In this document: positions 35,159 to 46,239 of the stretch, piece by piece
Layout: each line of letters opens with the position of its first letter
Position numbering within the stretch: position 1 is the stretch's first letter
DNA from: Voacanga thouarsii
Lineage: Eukaryota > Streptophyta > Magnoliopsida > Gentianales > Apocynaceae
Direction of reading: 5' to 3'
Assembly (NCBI GenBank): GCA_026120185.1
Contig: JANUWF010001109.1
Location: 4,394,001 to 4,458,000 of the forward strand
DNA length: 64,000 bases
Notes under the pieces: generated by a model
The model's database searches: none
Told to the model about the DNA's origin: nothing
What the model saw: only the letters and a program-made list of their open reading frames with translations
Program-made: the position numbers and the translations under genes

Positions 35159-36430
35159 ATGGACCCTAAACATATTACTACTAAGCTTTCTTGAAAGAGA
35201 AAGAGGAGTGAGGGTGCATCCTCTTCACACCAACCTTCTCATAGTCATAAATTTGATAATGAATAATGCAAGGAATGGTTTGATAAGAGAGAAAATAAGA
35301 AGATAACTGTGGAGAGGACATTGGATCTAGTTTTGGACCATGAGTTAAAGATTTCTGCTATGTTTAGAAGAGTGGGATGAGACCTATTCTTGAGCTAAAG
35401 GGTGTTTATCACTCTAATTTGGTGAAAGAATATTATGCAAATTTGGAGGCCAAAAAGTATAATAACTTGAGGAATATTAACATAACTATGAGCTGCATCC
35501 CCATTCATCTTTTTAGAGAGCTTTTAGCTCAAATTCTTGGGATAAGAGACGAGGGAAGGTAGTGTCACATGGGGAATGAAAGTTCAATGCTGCTTGGGCC
35601 GAGTTGCACTTGATGTATCAGATAGCTGGACCAAGCTGAGATTTTGCATGTGACTGATGTTCCACCACAGTACAAATTAGTTGTCTATTTGTTAGCTTTC
35701 AATATGGCTCCCAGAGCTAATGGATTCAATAAGGGTAGGTTAGTGGATATTTATGTGCCGAATAAACTGATACATATACAGTTTTTCCCCCCAGCCTCTC
35801 TAACCATCTCTTACATGAGAGATATTGTCTTTTCTACCCACCTTTCCAGGGCATTTGCCATCCCTCTCGTAATAGCCAAAATTCTTTCATCGTGAAATGA
35901 CTGCTACTACTACTGCTAGTGAGATAGTGACTGATCAGACATTGGTGAACTGTGGCTACAGTTATGATGAAAATGATAAGAGATGGCTTACTCCTAGTGA
36001 ATTTAAGAAGAAAATTAGCCAACGGCAGCAGTACCCACCACAGTAACAACCCCCATCTGCAGAGTCATCTAGAGCTCAACAACCCAACATTGAATGCCCA
36101 ACTACCACAGTGGATTTCTAAGCTAATATGCGCACACACTTTGTAGACCTACTAATGGTATACACGTATTCCAAGACACAATACAGTAACAGAGCTAGTT
36201 GATTACCCAATAACAGGCTATACTTGCTAGTTTGATAGATTTGGTAGGACAGCAACAATAGCCATCTTCTGATTTTGAGGCACAGATGGAGCAGATCAAA
36301 GACACTCAGAGAGATATCGACAACACTCTAAATATTCTGAACAATAGGTAAAATGGTGTTGATGCAATTCTATGCCAGATTTGGGAGTGTCTACAGCAAT
36401 ATGGTCTTATAGGACCTAGTATACCAGCGT
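35159..36430 (+). pseudogene. env-like ORF of Athila-like element B
   Basis: From ATG 35159 the frame shows a basic Ser-rich start (KRKRSEGASSSHQPSHSHKF), then ITVERTLDLVLDHELKISAM and FRRVG, LVKEYYANLEAKKYNNLRNI (35420-35490), LAFNMAPRANGFNKGRLVDI (about 35695) and VNCGYSYDENDKRWLTPSEF (about 35947). The order parallels the ORF of element A. A Gln-rich, coiled-coil-like tail (FEAQMEQIKDTQRDIDNT) follows near 36275. There are several stops and frame changes. The family's function is not established; the env name reflects position only. Confidence 0.8.
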
Positions 36431-37705
36431 TGCTATGGAGACAAAGGCTCAACCTAAGCATAACATAGGATCTTATTTTTTATGTTTTAGATTTTAGTTG
36501 TAATTTAATTTGAAACTTAGTTTTATTCTGTTCTATTTTTTCTATATTTTTTTTTTATGAATGTAGATAATACTCACTTTTTGGCTGATGATCTTCTTTT
36601 CCTCTCTTGATGATCAATTTGAGCTTCTAATTAGTTGGAGAGTTTACTTTATTCTTTCATCATTATCAATTTTAGTCCCATTGCATATATTCACATTGTT
36701 TACATCATTGATCAATGAGGACATTATCCACTTTAAGTGTGAGAGACAGGTTGAGTGATATTCCGTGCAAGATTTTATTATGGTTTTTCCTTGTAAATTT
36801 TTTAGCTGAAATCTTAAAATGAAAAAGTGATGAATTTGAGCTAAATTTTTTGCGATTTTTGGCATATTTTGACCTTCCTTGAATTGCTATTCTTTTTCTC
36901 TTGGCATTCAATTTAGAATAAGGTTGTTTTGACTGAATATTCTTAGGTAAATGTGTGTATTTGATGTGATATATACTAAGTCTTGAGAATTGGACATAAA
37001 CTTGTTTATATTTTAGTAAACTTTGTGACATTTTGTTTCTTAGAAATTGATGAGAAACTTGTGATGGAATATAAGAAAGGAATTTTGACTTGTTTATATT
37101 TTATGATCTTCTAGCTAGTCCTAACTCTGGGTTTAAGTAAATGTAGATTGTGGTAAGAAAATGAGTGATTGAAGCAAGGTAATGTAAAAGCTGAAAATCA
37201 TTCATTTTATCTCTATTAGAAATTTGCATTACCTTACTTTAAAAGAGAATCCAATGAAAGTAATGTAAAAGTTGATAGACCTTTATTATCTATCTATTCT
37301 AGGCATTTATATTACCTTGCAAAAGTAGGTTTTTGACCAATCGTTTATTTACTACCTATAATCACAATAGCTTTGGAAGTCAGAGAACTTAAATTAGCTC
37401 ACTATTCTCAACTTATATGAATTACTTGATTTGTATTCTTGATTTTGGAAATGAGGTGAAGCGTGTTGAATAGATATAAACTTTTTTATTCTGACTTCGA
37501 TGGCTTTGGTTTTATCTATTCAAATACATAGGTTTACACAAGCTTAGCCTAATTAAATGATCTTGAACAGAATTCTCCTCTCAATAGAAAATGAATATCT
37601 TTTCCATAGCAATCACTATTGCCAAAAATCCACTCTTGATAGATATGCTTTTTTCGTGGAGCACTTTTAGTGTTGGTACTTTGCTTGAGGACAAGAAAAA
37701 GCTTG
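36431..37705 (+). other. 3' untranslated spacer of Athila-like element B
   Basis: T-rich non-coding sequence between the env-like ORF and the polypurine tract, as usual in Athila-group elements. It contains a degenerate duplicated hairpin unit (37175-37320). Minus-strand ORFs at 36644-37031 lack domains. Confidence 0.6.
37175..37320 (+). repeat. Two degenerate copies of a hairpin unit
   Basis: Copies at about 37175-37237 and 37256-37320 each start with a (A)GTAATGTAAAAG block and end with ATTACCTT, so GGTAATG and CATTACC arms face each other within a unit of about 65 bp. Confidence 0.6.
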
Positions 37706-37718
37706 AGTGCAGGGGAGT
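37706..37718 (+). other. Polypurine tract of Athila-like element B
   Basis: AGTGCAGGGGAG, preceded by GAGGACAAGAAAAAGCTTG, is the typical purine stretch before an Athila-group 3' LTR. Confidence 0.75.
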
Positions 37719-39300
37719 GATAATTGTACATTATATACATATTTTATGTATCATTCGAGCTTCAAAGTCTTTAGAATTTATTTTATATTGCTACTTAATC
37801 TTCTATTTCTCCTTATTCAATGTAGGTCGCAATGAATTGAAATTAGAAATGGATTCAAGAAAAAAAAGATTGAATTAAAACTACACGGCAACATGCAAAT
37901 TGACCTCCATAGCGTTGTGCACCATTTGAATGTCAAAAGTTAGGATACTAGGAGTCTAGGCACTGTGACCATCAATTTCCATGTTGTCATGCACCATCAG
38001 GGTTCAGAAATATGAAGACTTATGGGCTTCAAAAGTACTATGCAGCTCATCTTCAATGCAGTCATGCATGTTTACAGCACAGAATAAATTCAACGCAATG
38101 ACATCATTTCAAGGTTGGTATAAAACCATCAAACCATGCACGGTAACATGCAAAATACCTTCCACAACATCATGCAACTTCACAAATAACCTCATGTTCT
38201 GTAGAATTTTAGGGATTTAAGGAAACAACTGATAAATAGACTTCAATAGGCAGACATACAAAAAGTCACCCATGAAATACCTCTAAAACCCCCTTAGAAA
38301 CAAATGGAAAGCTAAGAACAGAAGATCGATGGATGATTTGAAGAGAAAAAGAGCACCCAAAGAAAGATTGCAAAGTAAAAGAGAAATATTATCTATGAGT
38401 TTTCTTTTTCTCCCATTTGTAATTTAATTTTGTGAATTTTGAATTTAAGGATTGTATCCTATTTTACTCTTCTATTGGATGATTATTTAATCTATTGATT
38501 TCTCTTTTAAGTAAACTATTATTTGGATTTGATTGATTGGATTAATTAATTAGGTAATTCTCTTATATTAAACTTGAGAAATGATGTATGAAATGGGTTC
38601 TCTTTTATATTAATCTAATAGATTTATTTTCCTTTGATGAGTTTGAGAAAAAAATTGGGAGATTGAGAACTTTATGGTAGATAAGTTTATGGGGTCAACT
38701 AGAGGTGGGATTCTATGGCTTTTTTGCTTAGATTTGGATTTCCTTGATTTTTATACACTCTTAGGTTTAATTTGTATGATAGAAATATCTATGGGCTAGG
38801 TCCAACGGTAGAAAATTCATTGCTCGAGAGAGAGTGAATTTTATATTTTTTAGAAAATTTTGCCAATATTTGAATTTGATATCAATTGATTAAATGATAT
38901 TTTATATTTAAATATTTGTGGGGGAATTCTTTTTAATTACATGGCTAATCTCTTTTTCTTACTTGAATCTTATCTTGTGATCTTCTAGACTTTACCATGT
39001 AAATTGGGTTGATGTAAATGTGTGTTACACATCTGTACTTAGTTAGTAGTAATTAGTTAGTTTATTTCTTATTTTGGTTAATTAACTTAGGTGGAAGTAG
39101 GGTTAATTGATGTCCTTTCCCAAGAATCTTTGATACTTACCAACTACACTCTATACTACATGATGGATATACTGGCCCAATTTTGTGTATGTGTTTTTGT
39201 ATGTGTGTGTGAGTTAAATTAGTATTTTAATTAAAAATTTGATTGAGCATTGGATATATTTTCTAGTACACAACACATTGCATGCTCACACAACAATAGT
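37719..39300 (+). mobile_element. 3' LTR of Athila-like element B
   Basis: It starts TGATAATTGTACATT just after the polypurine tract. It shares with the LTR at 4293-5514 a similar layout: motif cluster, purine-rich leader, T-rich part, an imperfect TG tract near 39184-39211, and a TTTTAATTAAAA...TTTGATTGAG block near the end. The overall sequence is different enough to be another subfamily. The right end is not fixed; 39300 is an estimate and no target duplication was identified. The 5' LTR, gag and pol are missing, or never adjacent, in this window. Confidence 0.7.
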
Positions 39301-39966
39301 ACTCACCAAGAGCATAGTAGATTAAAGTCCATTAAGATGTACGGTGTCATGATTGTTGACCGACAGGTCACTTTAATAGAAGATTTTTTAATTATCTTAA
39401 ATTGTTTCTGAAATTGGTGTAAGAATCAGTATGTTTGGCAAGGTTTGATGCATAAATAATCAAAATTGGATTAGGAAACTAACATCTAGAAATCTAGAGA
39501 GTATTTCGAATGGAATCTAATGAAGATCTTACATGAAGGAATTAGAATTTGAGTATTTGTGGGACTGCAATATTTTAGGAAATATGGAGAAAAAATCTCT
39601 TTGGCAGTCTCCTAAATCAACATAGAAACAATCACTCCATTCATAAGTTAACCAAGAAGCTATAGAAGACAGATAAAGGGGAGTTACAAGTGAGATTCTT
39701 TATAGCTTGGTGGAGTTTAATAAGTGAGGGAATTCATGTTTCTATTTTGAGAAGGATTCTGAAGCATACATATTTTGAGAAGGATTCTAAAGCATACACC
39801 AATGAAGGAGCTTTCCGATATTCACTGTTAATGTATACTTCAGTTACTCAAATTTACTGTTTCAACATTTATTATCCTGTGACGGACTTGGATTAAATCT
39901 TCCGCATTTAAATACCTTTCGAGTGAAAAGGTTTCTTAGTCAAACGAAGACCTAGTGAGCTACTAC
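39301..39966 (+). mobile_element. Copia LTR relic, left part
   Basis: Non-coding sequence continued after the CACTA insertion by 41589-41880. That continuation has CTTGTAACTTTTGTTAAAG and GGACTGGAGATGTAAGCTT followed by TTTCTTGTGTTTGTT, a layout typical of the U5 end of plant copia LTRs. A tandem 28-bp duplication lies inside it. The left boundary is uncertain, and the ORF at 39690-39896 has no domain. Confidence 0.45.
39743..39798 (+). repeat. Tandem duplication, 2 x 28 bp
   Basis: The unit TATTTTGAGAAGGATTCT plus GAAGCATACA occurs at 39743-39770 and again at 39771-39798 with one visible difference. Confidence 0.9.
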
Positions 39967-40689
39967 AACAACTACTATTATAAACTGGGCAATCAACCAC
40001 ATAAATCAACCATGAAAACTAGCATAAAAGATCACCACAAATCAGTCACGAAATTTTTTTAAAATTTGTGAATATATTGGTGAAAGATTTTAAAACGAAA
40101 AATATCCATGGCCGATTTGTGACTAATCACTTACGAATCAACAACGAAAAATTAAAAAAAAATTATATATTGATAAAATATTTCCGTACCTGATTCGTAG
40201 AAGATCAGCCATGAAACATATCTGTAGCTGAATTGTGGCTGATCACCAACGAATCAACCACAAACATTTTTAAAAAAATATTATGATATATTGGTGAAAG
40301 ATTTTTGTGGTTGATTCATTGGTGATCAGCCACAAAAATCTTTTATCAATATATAATCACATTTTAAAAAAAAATCATGGCTGATTCATAGGTGATCGAT
40401 CAGTCACGAATCAGCCACGGATATTTTTCGTGGGGGATCTCAATCTTTTATCAATATATAATCAAACTTTAAAAAAAAAAATTGTGACTGATTCGTAGGT
40501 GATCAGCCATGGATATTTTTCGTAGTTGATCTCCTGTGAATCAGTCACGAAAATCTTTTATCAATATATAATCAATTTTTTTTAAAAAAAATTGTAGCTG
40601 ATTCATAGGTGATCAGTCATGAATCTGTCACAGTATGTTTCGTGGCTGATCTCCTACAAATCAGTTATGAAAATCTTTCATCAATATAT

Positions 40690-41060
40690 ATTTATAAATA
40701 AATATTTAAAAATATTTATATATAGAAAAATATTTATTTATAGATATAAATATATAAATAAATATTTTTAAATATAAGTATATATATAAATATTTATAAT
40801 ATAAATAAAAATACATATTTAATTTATATGTATATATAAATATTTATAGATATAAATATAAATATTTATCTATATAAATAAATATATATTATATATGTGT
40901 ATGTATATAAATAAATATATATACACACATATATATATCAATACATACATATATATATATTGTTTATATATATGTATATATTTGTAAAAATCATTTAATA
41001 AAAACAATAACATAATTAACAGTATATAAATTTTTAAATTAAATAAATGTATAAAATAAT
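40690..41060. repeat. AT-rich TA/ATAAAT simple-sequence tract
   Basis: Nearly pure A/T with runs of TATATAAATA units inside the non-autonomous CACTA element. It separates the inverted-motif region from the tRNA-like segment. Confidence 0.85.
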
Positions 41061-41189
41061 GTATTATATTGAATAATATGGTTTCATAGTAAATTTAATA
41101 TGATTTTTGTATTTTGTTATAATATTAACATTTAAAAAAATATTGGGATTAGTTTAAATGAAAAAAAGAAAAGAAATATGTCTAAGCAA

Positions 41190-41256
41190 TTGGACTTGGC
41201 CCAGTGGTTAAGTCTAAACCTCTCGTATAAGAGGTTTTGGGTTCGATTCAAAAGTT
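41190..41256 (+). other. tRNA-like segment with A and B boxes (possible SINE head)
   Basis: CCCAGTGGTTAAG (41200-41212) resembles a pol III A box and GGTTCGATTC (41240-41249) a B box, spaced as in tRNAs. CCTCT...AGAGG between them can pair as an anticodon-like arm. It lies inside the non-autonomous CACTA. It is not a usable tRNA gene: no acceptor stem was found. A tRNA-derived SINE fragment is the likeliest reading, but no tail or duplication was found. Confidence 0.4.
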
Positions 41257-41588
41257 AATCAATTAATTGGAGGGTTACGATTAGATGTACTTGGTCCACG
41301 AAGTGAGTTGTGAACCACAAAGGGGATGGTGCTACAATCAAATGTGCTTGGTCCATGAAGCATGTGTTGTGGCCACGAATCAACTACAAATTTGCAGTTG
41401 TTGGTTCTTTTTTTAATTAAACAAAATTTCATTATTTAAAATTGCATCAGCCATGAAATTTTCCATAGCTGATCACCCACAGAAATTAATTTCGTGGTTG
41501 TTCCGTTGCTACGATCTATCAGCCACAAAATTTTGCCCATCAGCCACGAAATATTCTGTGGTTGATTGCCAAGTTTCTAGTAGTGAAC

Positions 41589-41880
41589 GATTAATGGGAG
41601 TTCAATTATGGTGGTAGAGTTCAACAACGGTCTTTTGCTAGTTTGATTAAAAGAACACTGTGTTGTATTCTATTAAAATCCACTAGGGATCACTTGATAA
41701 ACTGAAATAAGTATTTTTCTTGTAACTTTTGTTAAAGTTTAGCGGTTCTTTTTACTAGCATAGGACTGGAGATGTAAGCTTAATAGCCGCATTGCGTTAC
41801 CAATTTCTTGTGTTTGTTAAACTTCTTATTTTACAATCTATTAAACTAACGTAACTGTAATATGAAAGTTTAACAAAACT
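41589..41880 (+). mobile_element. Copia LTR relic, right part
   Basis: This continues 39301-39966 beyond the CACTA insertion. CTTGTAACTTTTG and AGGACTGGAGATGTAAGCTT with GCGTTACC and TTCTTGTGTTTG form the familiar end of copia LTRs in plants. The exact end was not found. Confidence 0.5.
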
Positions 41881-41884
41881 ACAG

Positions 41885-42380
41885 GAGATTGATGTACCAA
41901 ACCTTACAAAGTCTTTGTATTTGTCAAGACAATCTTACTAGAATAGATTGCATACTTATCTATTTAAATTAATGAGCTGGCTAGATAACCCCTGGTCATC
42001 TATCAGGATTCTTTCGATCTAAGAGAGGTAAGCAGGATCCAAATAGAATAGAGTCATCTACAAACAAAAAAAATGAATAAAAAAGGGACCCGTGTTCCCA
42101 AATCACAAACCCTCTACAGCACCTGTTTATGAGCCTTTCTAAGCGTAGTAGAAAATCCCTCTGTACAAATAAAAACAGGAAGTGAAAAAAGGATCACATT
42201 GTTGGATTCCTCTAAAGAGGTAAATTTCTCAATAGTTAGGAGTTATAATTCCTAATCAATTAAAACCATATGCTTCATTTTTCTTGAAATAACTATATAA
42301 GAAATAATTTTCACTGTATTGTTAAACCAAATATTAGCAAGGAATTTTTCAAAACCTCTTGTTAGAGTGGTTTCCATTAT
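41885..42380 (-). pseudogene. LINE reverse-transcriptase core remnant
   Basis: The minus strand reads, across frame changes, QQCDPFFTSCFYLY (from the QGDPLSPYLF block of L1-type RTs), LRKAHKQVL, and FVDDSILFGSCLPLLD, the catalytic F/Y-A-D-D box with A replaced by V; LINLNR follows. These are the palm motifs of a LINE RT. It is on the same strand as the LINE at 26690-33590 and carries the part of RT missing there. Confidence 0.75.
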
Positions 42381-42436
42381 TTTTATTATTATTCTTATTT
42401 TTTAGTACAAATCAAACAACTTGTTAGTCCTTCAAA

Positions 42437-42451
42437 CACTACAAGAAATTT
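42437..42451 (+). repeat. Terminal inverted repeat, left end of CACTA
   Basis: CACTACAAGAAATTT matches the consensus start of plant CACTA transposons. The partner end should lie to the right of the window. Confidence 0.9.
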
Positions 42452-43370
42452 CACCCTTCGCAACGGCCAAAAACCATCACAAACGAGCTCAGTGATGGTT
42501 TTGCAATAGTTTTTTTTGCCGTAGCTAAAAATGGCATAGCAATTTACGAGGGTTAGAGAAAACCGTCGCAATTTGCGATGATTTTGCAAGGGTAAAACCA
42601 TGACTCATATTTTGGTCAAAGATCGACGAGATAGGAAATTTGCTGCGGTTTTGTGGCAAAATGCATAAAAAGCCGTTACAAAATTGTTGCAATTTGTGAG
42701 GAATTTACGAGGGCTTTCTTTTTGAATATTGACTTTAAAAATTATCAGCCCTGGCAAAACCATTGCAATTTGCGAGGTTTTTACAACGAATTTTCTTAGT
42801 TTAATTTTTTTTATCACAATATTGAACCCTCACTAATCATCACAAACTGCCAGGGTTCTATGAAAAATCTTATAGATTGCCCTCACTTATTTGTCGCAAA
42901 TAGCAAGGGTTTTGCGATGGCATTTTTGTCTCGTATTGATTGGCCCTCACTAATTTGTAGCAAATTGCAAGGGTTCTACGAGGGCAATTTTTATTACCCT
43001 CACTAATTCATCGCAAATAGCAAGGGTTTTGCAATGGTATTTTTCTCTCGTATTGATTAGCCTTAGGTAATTAGTTGCAAATTGAGAAGGTTTTGCCAGG
43101 AATTTTTTTCTATTTTTAGATGGCCCTCGCTAAATCATGGCAAATTGTAAGGATTTTCCGAGTGATTTTTGTCTCCTATTCGTTTGCCCTCGCTAAATCA
43201 TTTCAAATTGCGAGGATTTTGCGATAGATTTCTATCGGTATAACTGCCACTAAATCCCCGCAAATTGTGAGGGTTTTGCGACGGATTTATTTTTTATTAT
43301 TTGCTAGCTCTCACTATTTCGTTGTAAATTGCGAAAATTTTGCGACAAATTTTTTAATTTTTCCCATTTT
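42452..43370. repeat. Subterminal repeat array, left
   Basis: About a dozen irregular copies of a unit of roughly 70-75 bp. Typical motifs are CCCTCGCTAAWTYRTCGCAAA, then TTGCGAGGGTTTTGCGA and a T-rich spacer. Arms such as CCCTCGC and GCGAGGG are inverted within a unit. In En/Spm such repeats bind TnpA; here that is inferred. ORFs at 42395-42817 and 43267-43455 are by-products. Confidence 0.85.
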
Positions 43371-43631
43371 TACATTTATTTCTAAATTATCAACTCCTTA
43401 TGAATTAATTTCAATCACACAAACAAATTCCAAACTATGTTCACAACCCCAATAATAATTTAAAAATTGAAACTAAGCATACCTAAATATAATTTAAATA
43501 CTAAAAGTGATTATAATATAAATGGATAGTAAATACCTAAAAAGGTAAAACAGTTTATAGAAATAAGAATAAGAATATTATACGCAAATATGTATCAATG
43601 TACATCCATCATATAAATAAATACAACAAAG

Positions 43632-45272
43632 TCATGTAGTTAATAAAGGAGCAACTGCAGAAGGGGATGGAGGAGGAGAATCAAAGCCTTTACGTGGGCT
43701 TGGGTTCTCATCATTTGGATCAAATCCATCGTCGGCATTGGGGTCATTATCATTAGTATTCACATTAGCTATGCGAGCATCTATTTCCTCTAAAGATAGT
43801 ATAGATGGTGCAAAAATGCCTACTTTTTCTGATATAACTGCAATCCAACCACCAAATGTAGACTGTTGCTGCTTAAGCATCTACTAATACAAGTCTATTC
43901 GTCGACTGAGTCTCCGCTCGGCTTGTTGTACCTTCAACTCTACTATATGCCTAATAGTAGTAGCCATAATGGAAGATGTCTGTACTCTACTCTAAAACAA
44001 CCTAGATCGAACATGTGCCACCTCTGATCCTAACCTATAAACTCGGTCCCTTTTGCATCCACCTTGTGCCTTTACAAACATGGGTTTTTCATCAAGAGGA
44101 ACAGCTGAGTTTACTAAGCCACTAGACTCGAACTAAGTATAGCCCTGCATGAGATTTCTCACATCATCCTAGAAAAAGCCAAGAACCGTCAGTGATAGAT
44201 ACCAAAATAAAATACAAATAAATGAAATATAAAGAAATTTTAATACATTCAATCCATTTACTACCAAAGTCTAGCAAGATCGATCACTAACAAACTAGCC
44301 CTGCTTAGGCCCACCCTAAAAGACATGTAACGTCTCAAACATACCTGTGTAGTTGAAAGAATTCTCCTGCTTTGTTCGCTATAGTCATGTTAACAAAATG
44401 CAATTACTACAATATTATATAAATTCATTTCAATCCAAGTTAGAAAATAAATATTTAAAAGGAAATAAAACTACCAAACAGTTCTCATGTTCTGTAAACG
44501 AGATAGATCCTCTAGTATGCGCGCAGCTCTATCCTCAATTCTTTTTGTTGATAGCTAAGAGCTTCTAATACTTCACTGAACTCTAATACTGGCAAATATT
44601 ATTCCAATAATGAGCCTCTATCCAATGAGGACATCCCCGCCATCCCTCTTTCTTAGCCTAGCTATTATGTCCGAAAATCTCGTTTGACAATTCTTCTCCC
44701 AAATAGATCAAATCTGGGTACCATACGCATCCCTCCACCGGAAATATTTCTGCAAATAACGATTAAGAATTGTGATTAATATATAATACAGTAATTAAAC
44801 AATAAATAATATTCAGCAATTGCTTACTCTAAATTCTTGAAACTATAAGTCTTGCACGCACATGCATGTATGTCGGATATGGGCCAATGAAGTACTGGTT
44901 TATTATATTTGAAATTTTTTTGAACATATTTGTCTGAACTAGTGAACCTTTTTTGCAATGACAATGTACAATAGATATATATTAATCACTAAAAAAATTA
45001 TAATAATACCTAACATATAATAAAATTGATTACGTTACTTACCCATTTCCTCATGGAACAATCCAATGCCAGGAGTCCTAAACCTGTGACCTAATGGCAT
45101 GCGAAGTTGAAGCAACGAATAATTGAAAAGCTAAGGATGATATTCCCTCCTCTCCAGTAGAGCCATGTAAAGGCTGGGGCACTAAAAGCCGAGGTAGATG
45201 ACGAGGGGATGGGGTATGAGGCTACTAACCCTCCTATCCCTCCTCTCTTAATAACTCTCCATTAGAAGACAT
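43632..45272 (-). pseudogene. TnpA-like gene of CACTA
   Basis: The minus strand from ATG 45272 (MSSNGELLREEG) shows pieces in order: a low-complexity start, YFIGPYPTYMHVRARL (about 44890), a KYFRWRDAYGTQ block (about 44750), EGWRGCPHWIEAHYWNN (about 44640), DEKPMFVKAQGGCKRDRVYR and LGSEVAHVRSRLF (about 44070), and a coiled-coil-like tail ending at 43632 (acidic, Asn/Pro-rich, about 82 codons open). This order (FRWRD-type, W-rich, VKA...DRVYGLGS) is that of the plant Ptta/En/Spm transposase family, the accessory DNA-binding protein of CACTA elements. Introns may separate some pieces; several stops are real breaks. Confidence 0.75.
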
Positions 45273-46239
45273 AGCTAGAAGAAAAGAAAAAGCAGTAAAT
45301 TTAAATTGCATCTACATGACATGATGGATTAAATAATAGAACGAAAAATGATATATTAGTTTTCACATTAAAATACTATATGCTTTTAATAATTAGAGAA
45401 AGACAAGTGAAATTTTTAAATGAAATAAGGTAATATAGCAAATATATAATTGATACTAATTAAAATCAATAAAAACACTTTTATTTTGAAAAGAAAAGTT
45501 AAATTTAAAATTCAAAAATTAGTCAACAATGTTGTATACTTATTTTAATGAAATAATAAATAGTCTCCAATGTGGTTTAAGATATTTTATATCCTCTGTT
45601 TAGGCACTTTATATCTATTCATCGAATGTAAAGCAGTAGACTAGTAGTATGATAAGGATGGATATTTTTTCCATGGAAGATTCTCATTTTTTGAAATTTT
45701 TTTGATAGAGTCTCCTCTATAATTAGGCATTTTCTAGGCACTAGACCACCTCAAGATTGGACAACAGAAATGCTATTGTAAACAAAAAGGACAGAGCATA
45801 ACACCAAAAAGTAACTAAAGGGTAATCACCCATTGCCCATGAGGAATGATCACCCATCACTCACGGGAAATGATCACCTATCACTCATGAGGATCCAATT
45901 ATTAACTTAGATATAATTACAACCAAGGTAAAGATCTACATGGTGATTGGTAATAAGTCTAGATATGGATGTGGTTTTTGTGAAATATCTGCCAATACCG
46001 TGGCAATACACCATGTAGACTACCTTGTTGTTTACACTAAAAAAGAATAAATTAAGGGCTAATTAGAAAATAATATAGATAGCAAGCATGTATATAATTG
46101 CAATATATAACCAAAACAATTATTACTTTCTCACTATTGAATTGTAGATTAGATGAGCTGATAATATGTACAAATATTTTGTTCTACAACCTTCAATTAT
46201 TCTGTTCCCTAGCTTTTAAAATTGAACTCCAAAAAATTA
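45273..46239. other. Non-coding interior of CACTA, left of gypsy insertion
   Basis: AT-rich sequence between the TnpA-like gene and the gypsy LTR. No domain was seen; the only structure is a 24-bp tandem repeat at 45824-45895. Confidence 0.6.
45824..45895 (+). repeat. Tandem repeat, 3 x 24 bp
   Basis: Three units at 45824, 45848 and 45872, of the form GATCACCCATCACTCAYGRG plus GAAT, with a few differences between units. Confidence 0.9.

Larger units (their letters stand above)
39970..41585. mobile_element. Non-autonomous CACTA element, 1.6 kb
   Basis: The right end, read inward on the minus strand, is CACTACTAGAAACTTGGCAA. The left end reads AACTACTATTATAAACTGGG, the same terminus with its first base and a few others changed. 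Both ends continue with CAATCAACCAC. A 3-bp duplication AAC flanks it (39967-39969 and 41586-41588), the size CACTA transposases make. Inside are many copies, in both orientations, of GATCAGCCACGAA/TTCGTGGCTGAT motifs, which can form hairpins and probably served as transposase sites. No coding sequence is present. Its termini and repeats differ from those of the large CACTA at 42437, so it probably belonged to another autonomous family. Confidence 0.88.

Noticed and set aside
42452..43370. Repeat array that might suggest CRISPR or satellite DNA
   Set aside because: Units are irregular in length and orientation, begin directly inside a CACTA terminus, and recur at the other end of the element; they are subterminal repeats.
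43267..43455. Small ORF at the edge of the left subterminal array
   Set aside because: It is made of repeat units and has no domain.
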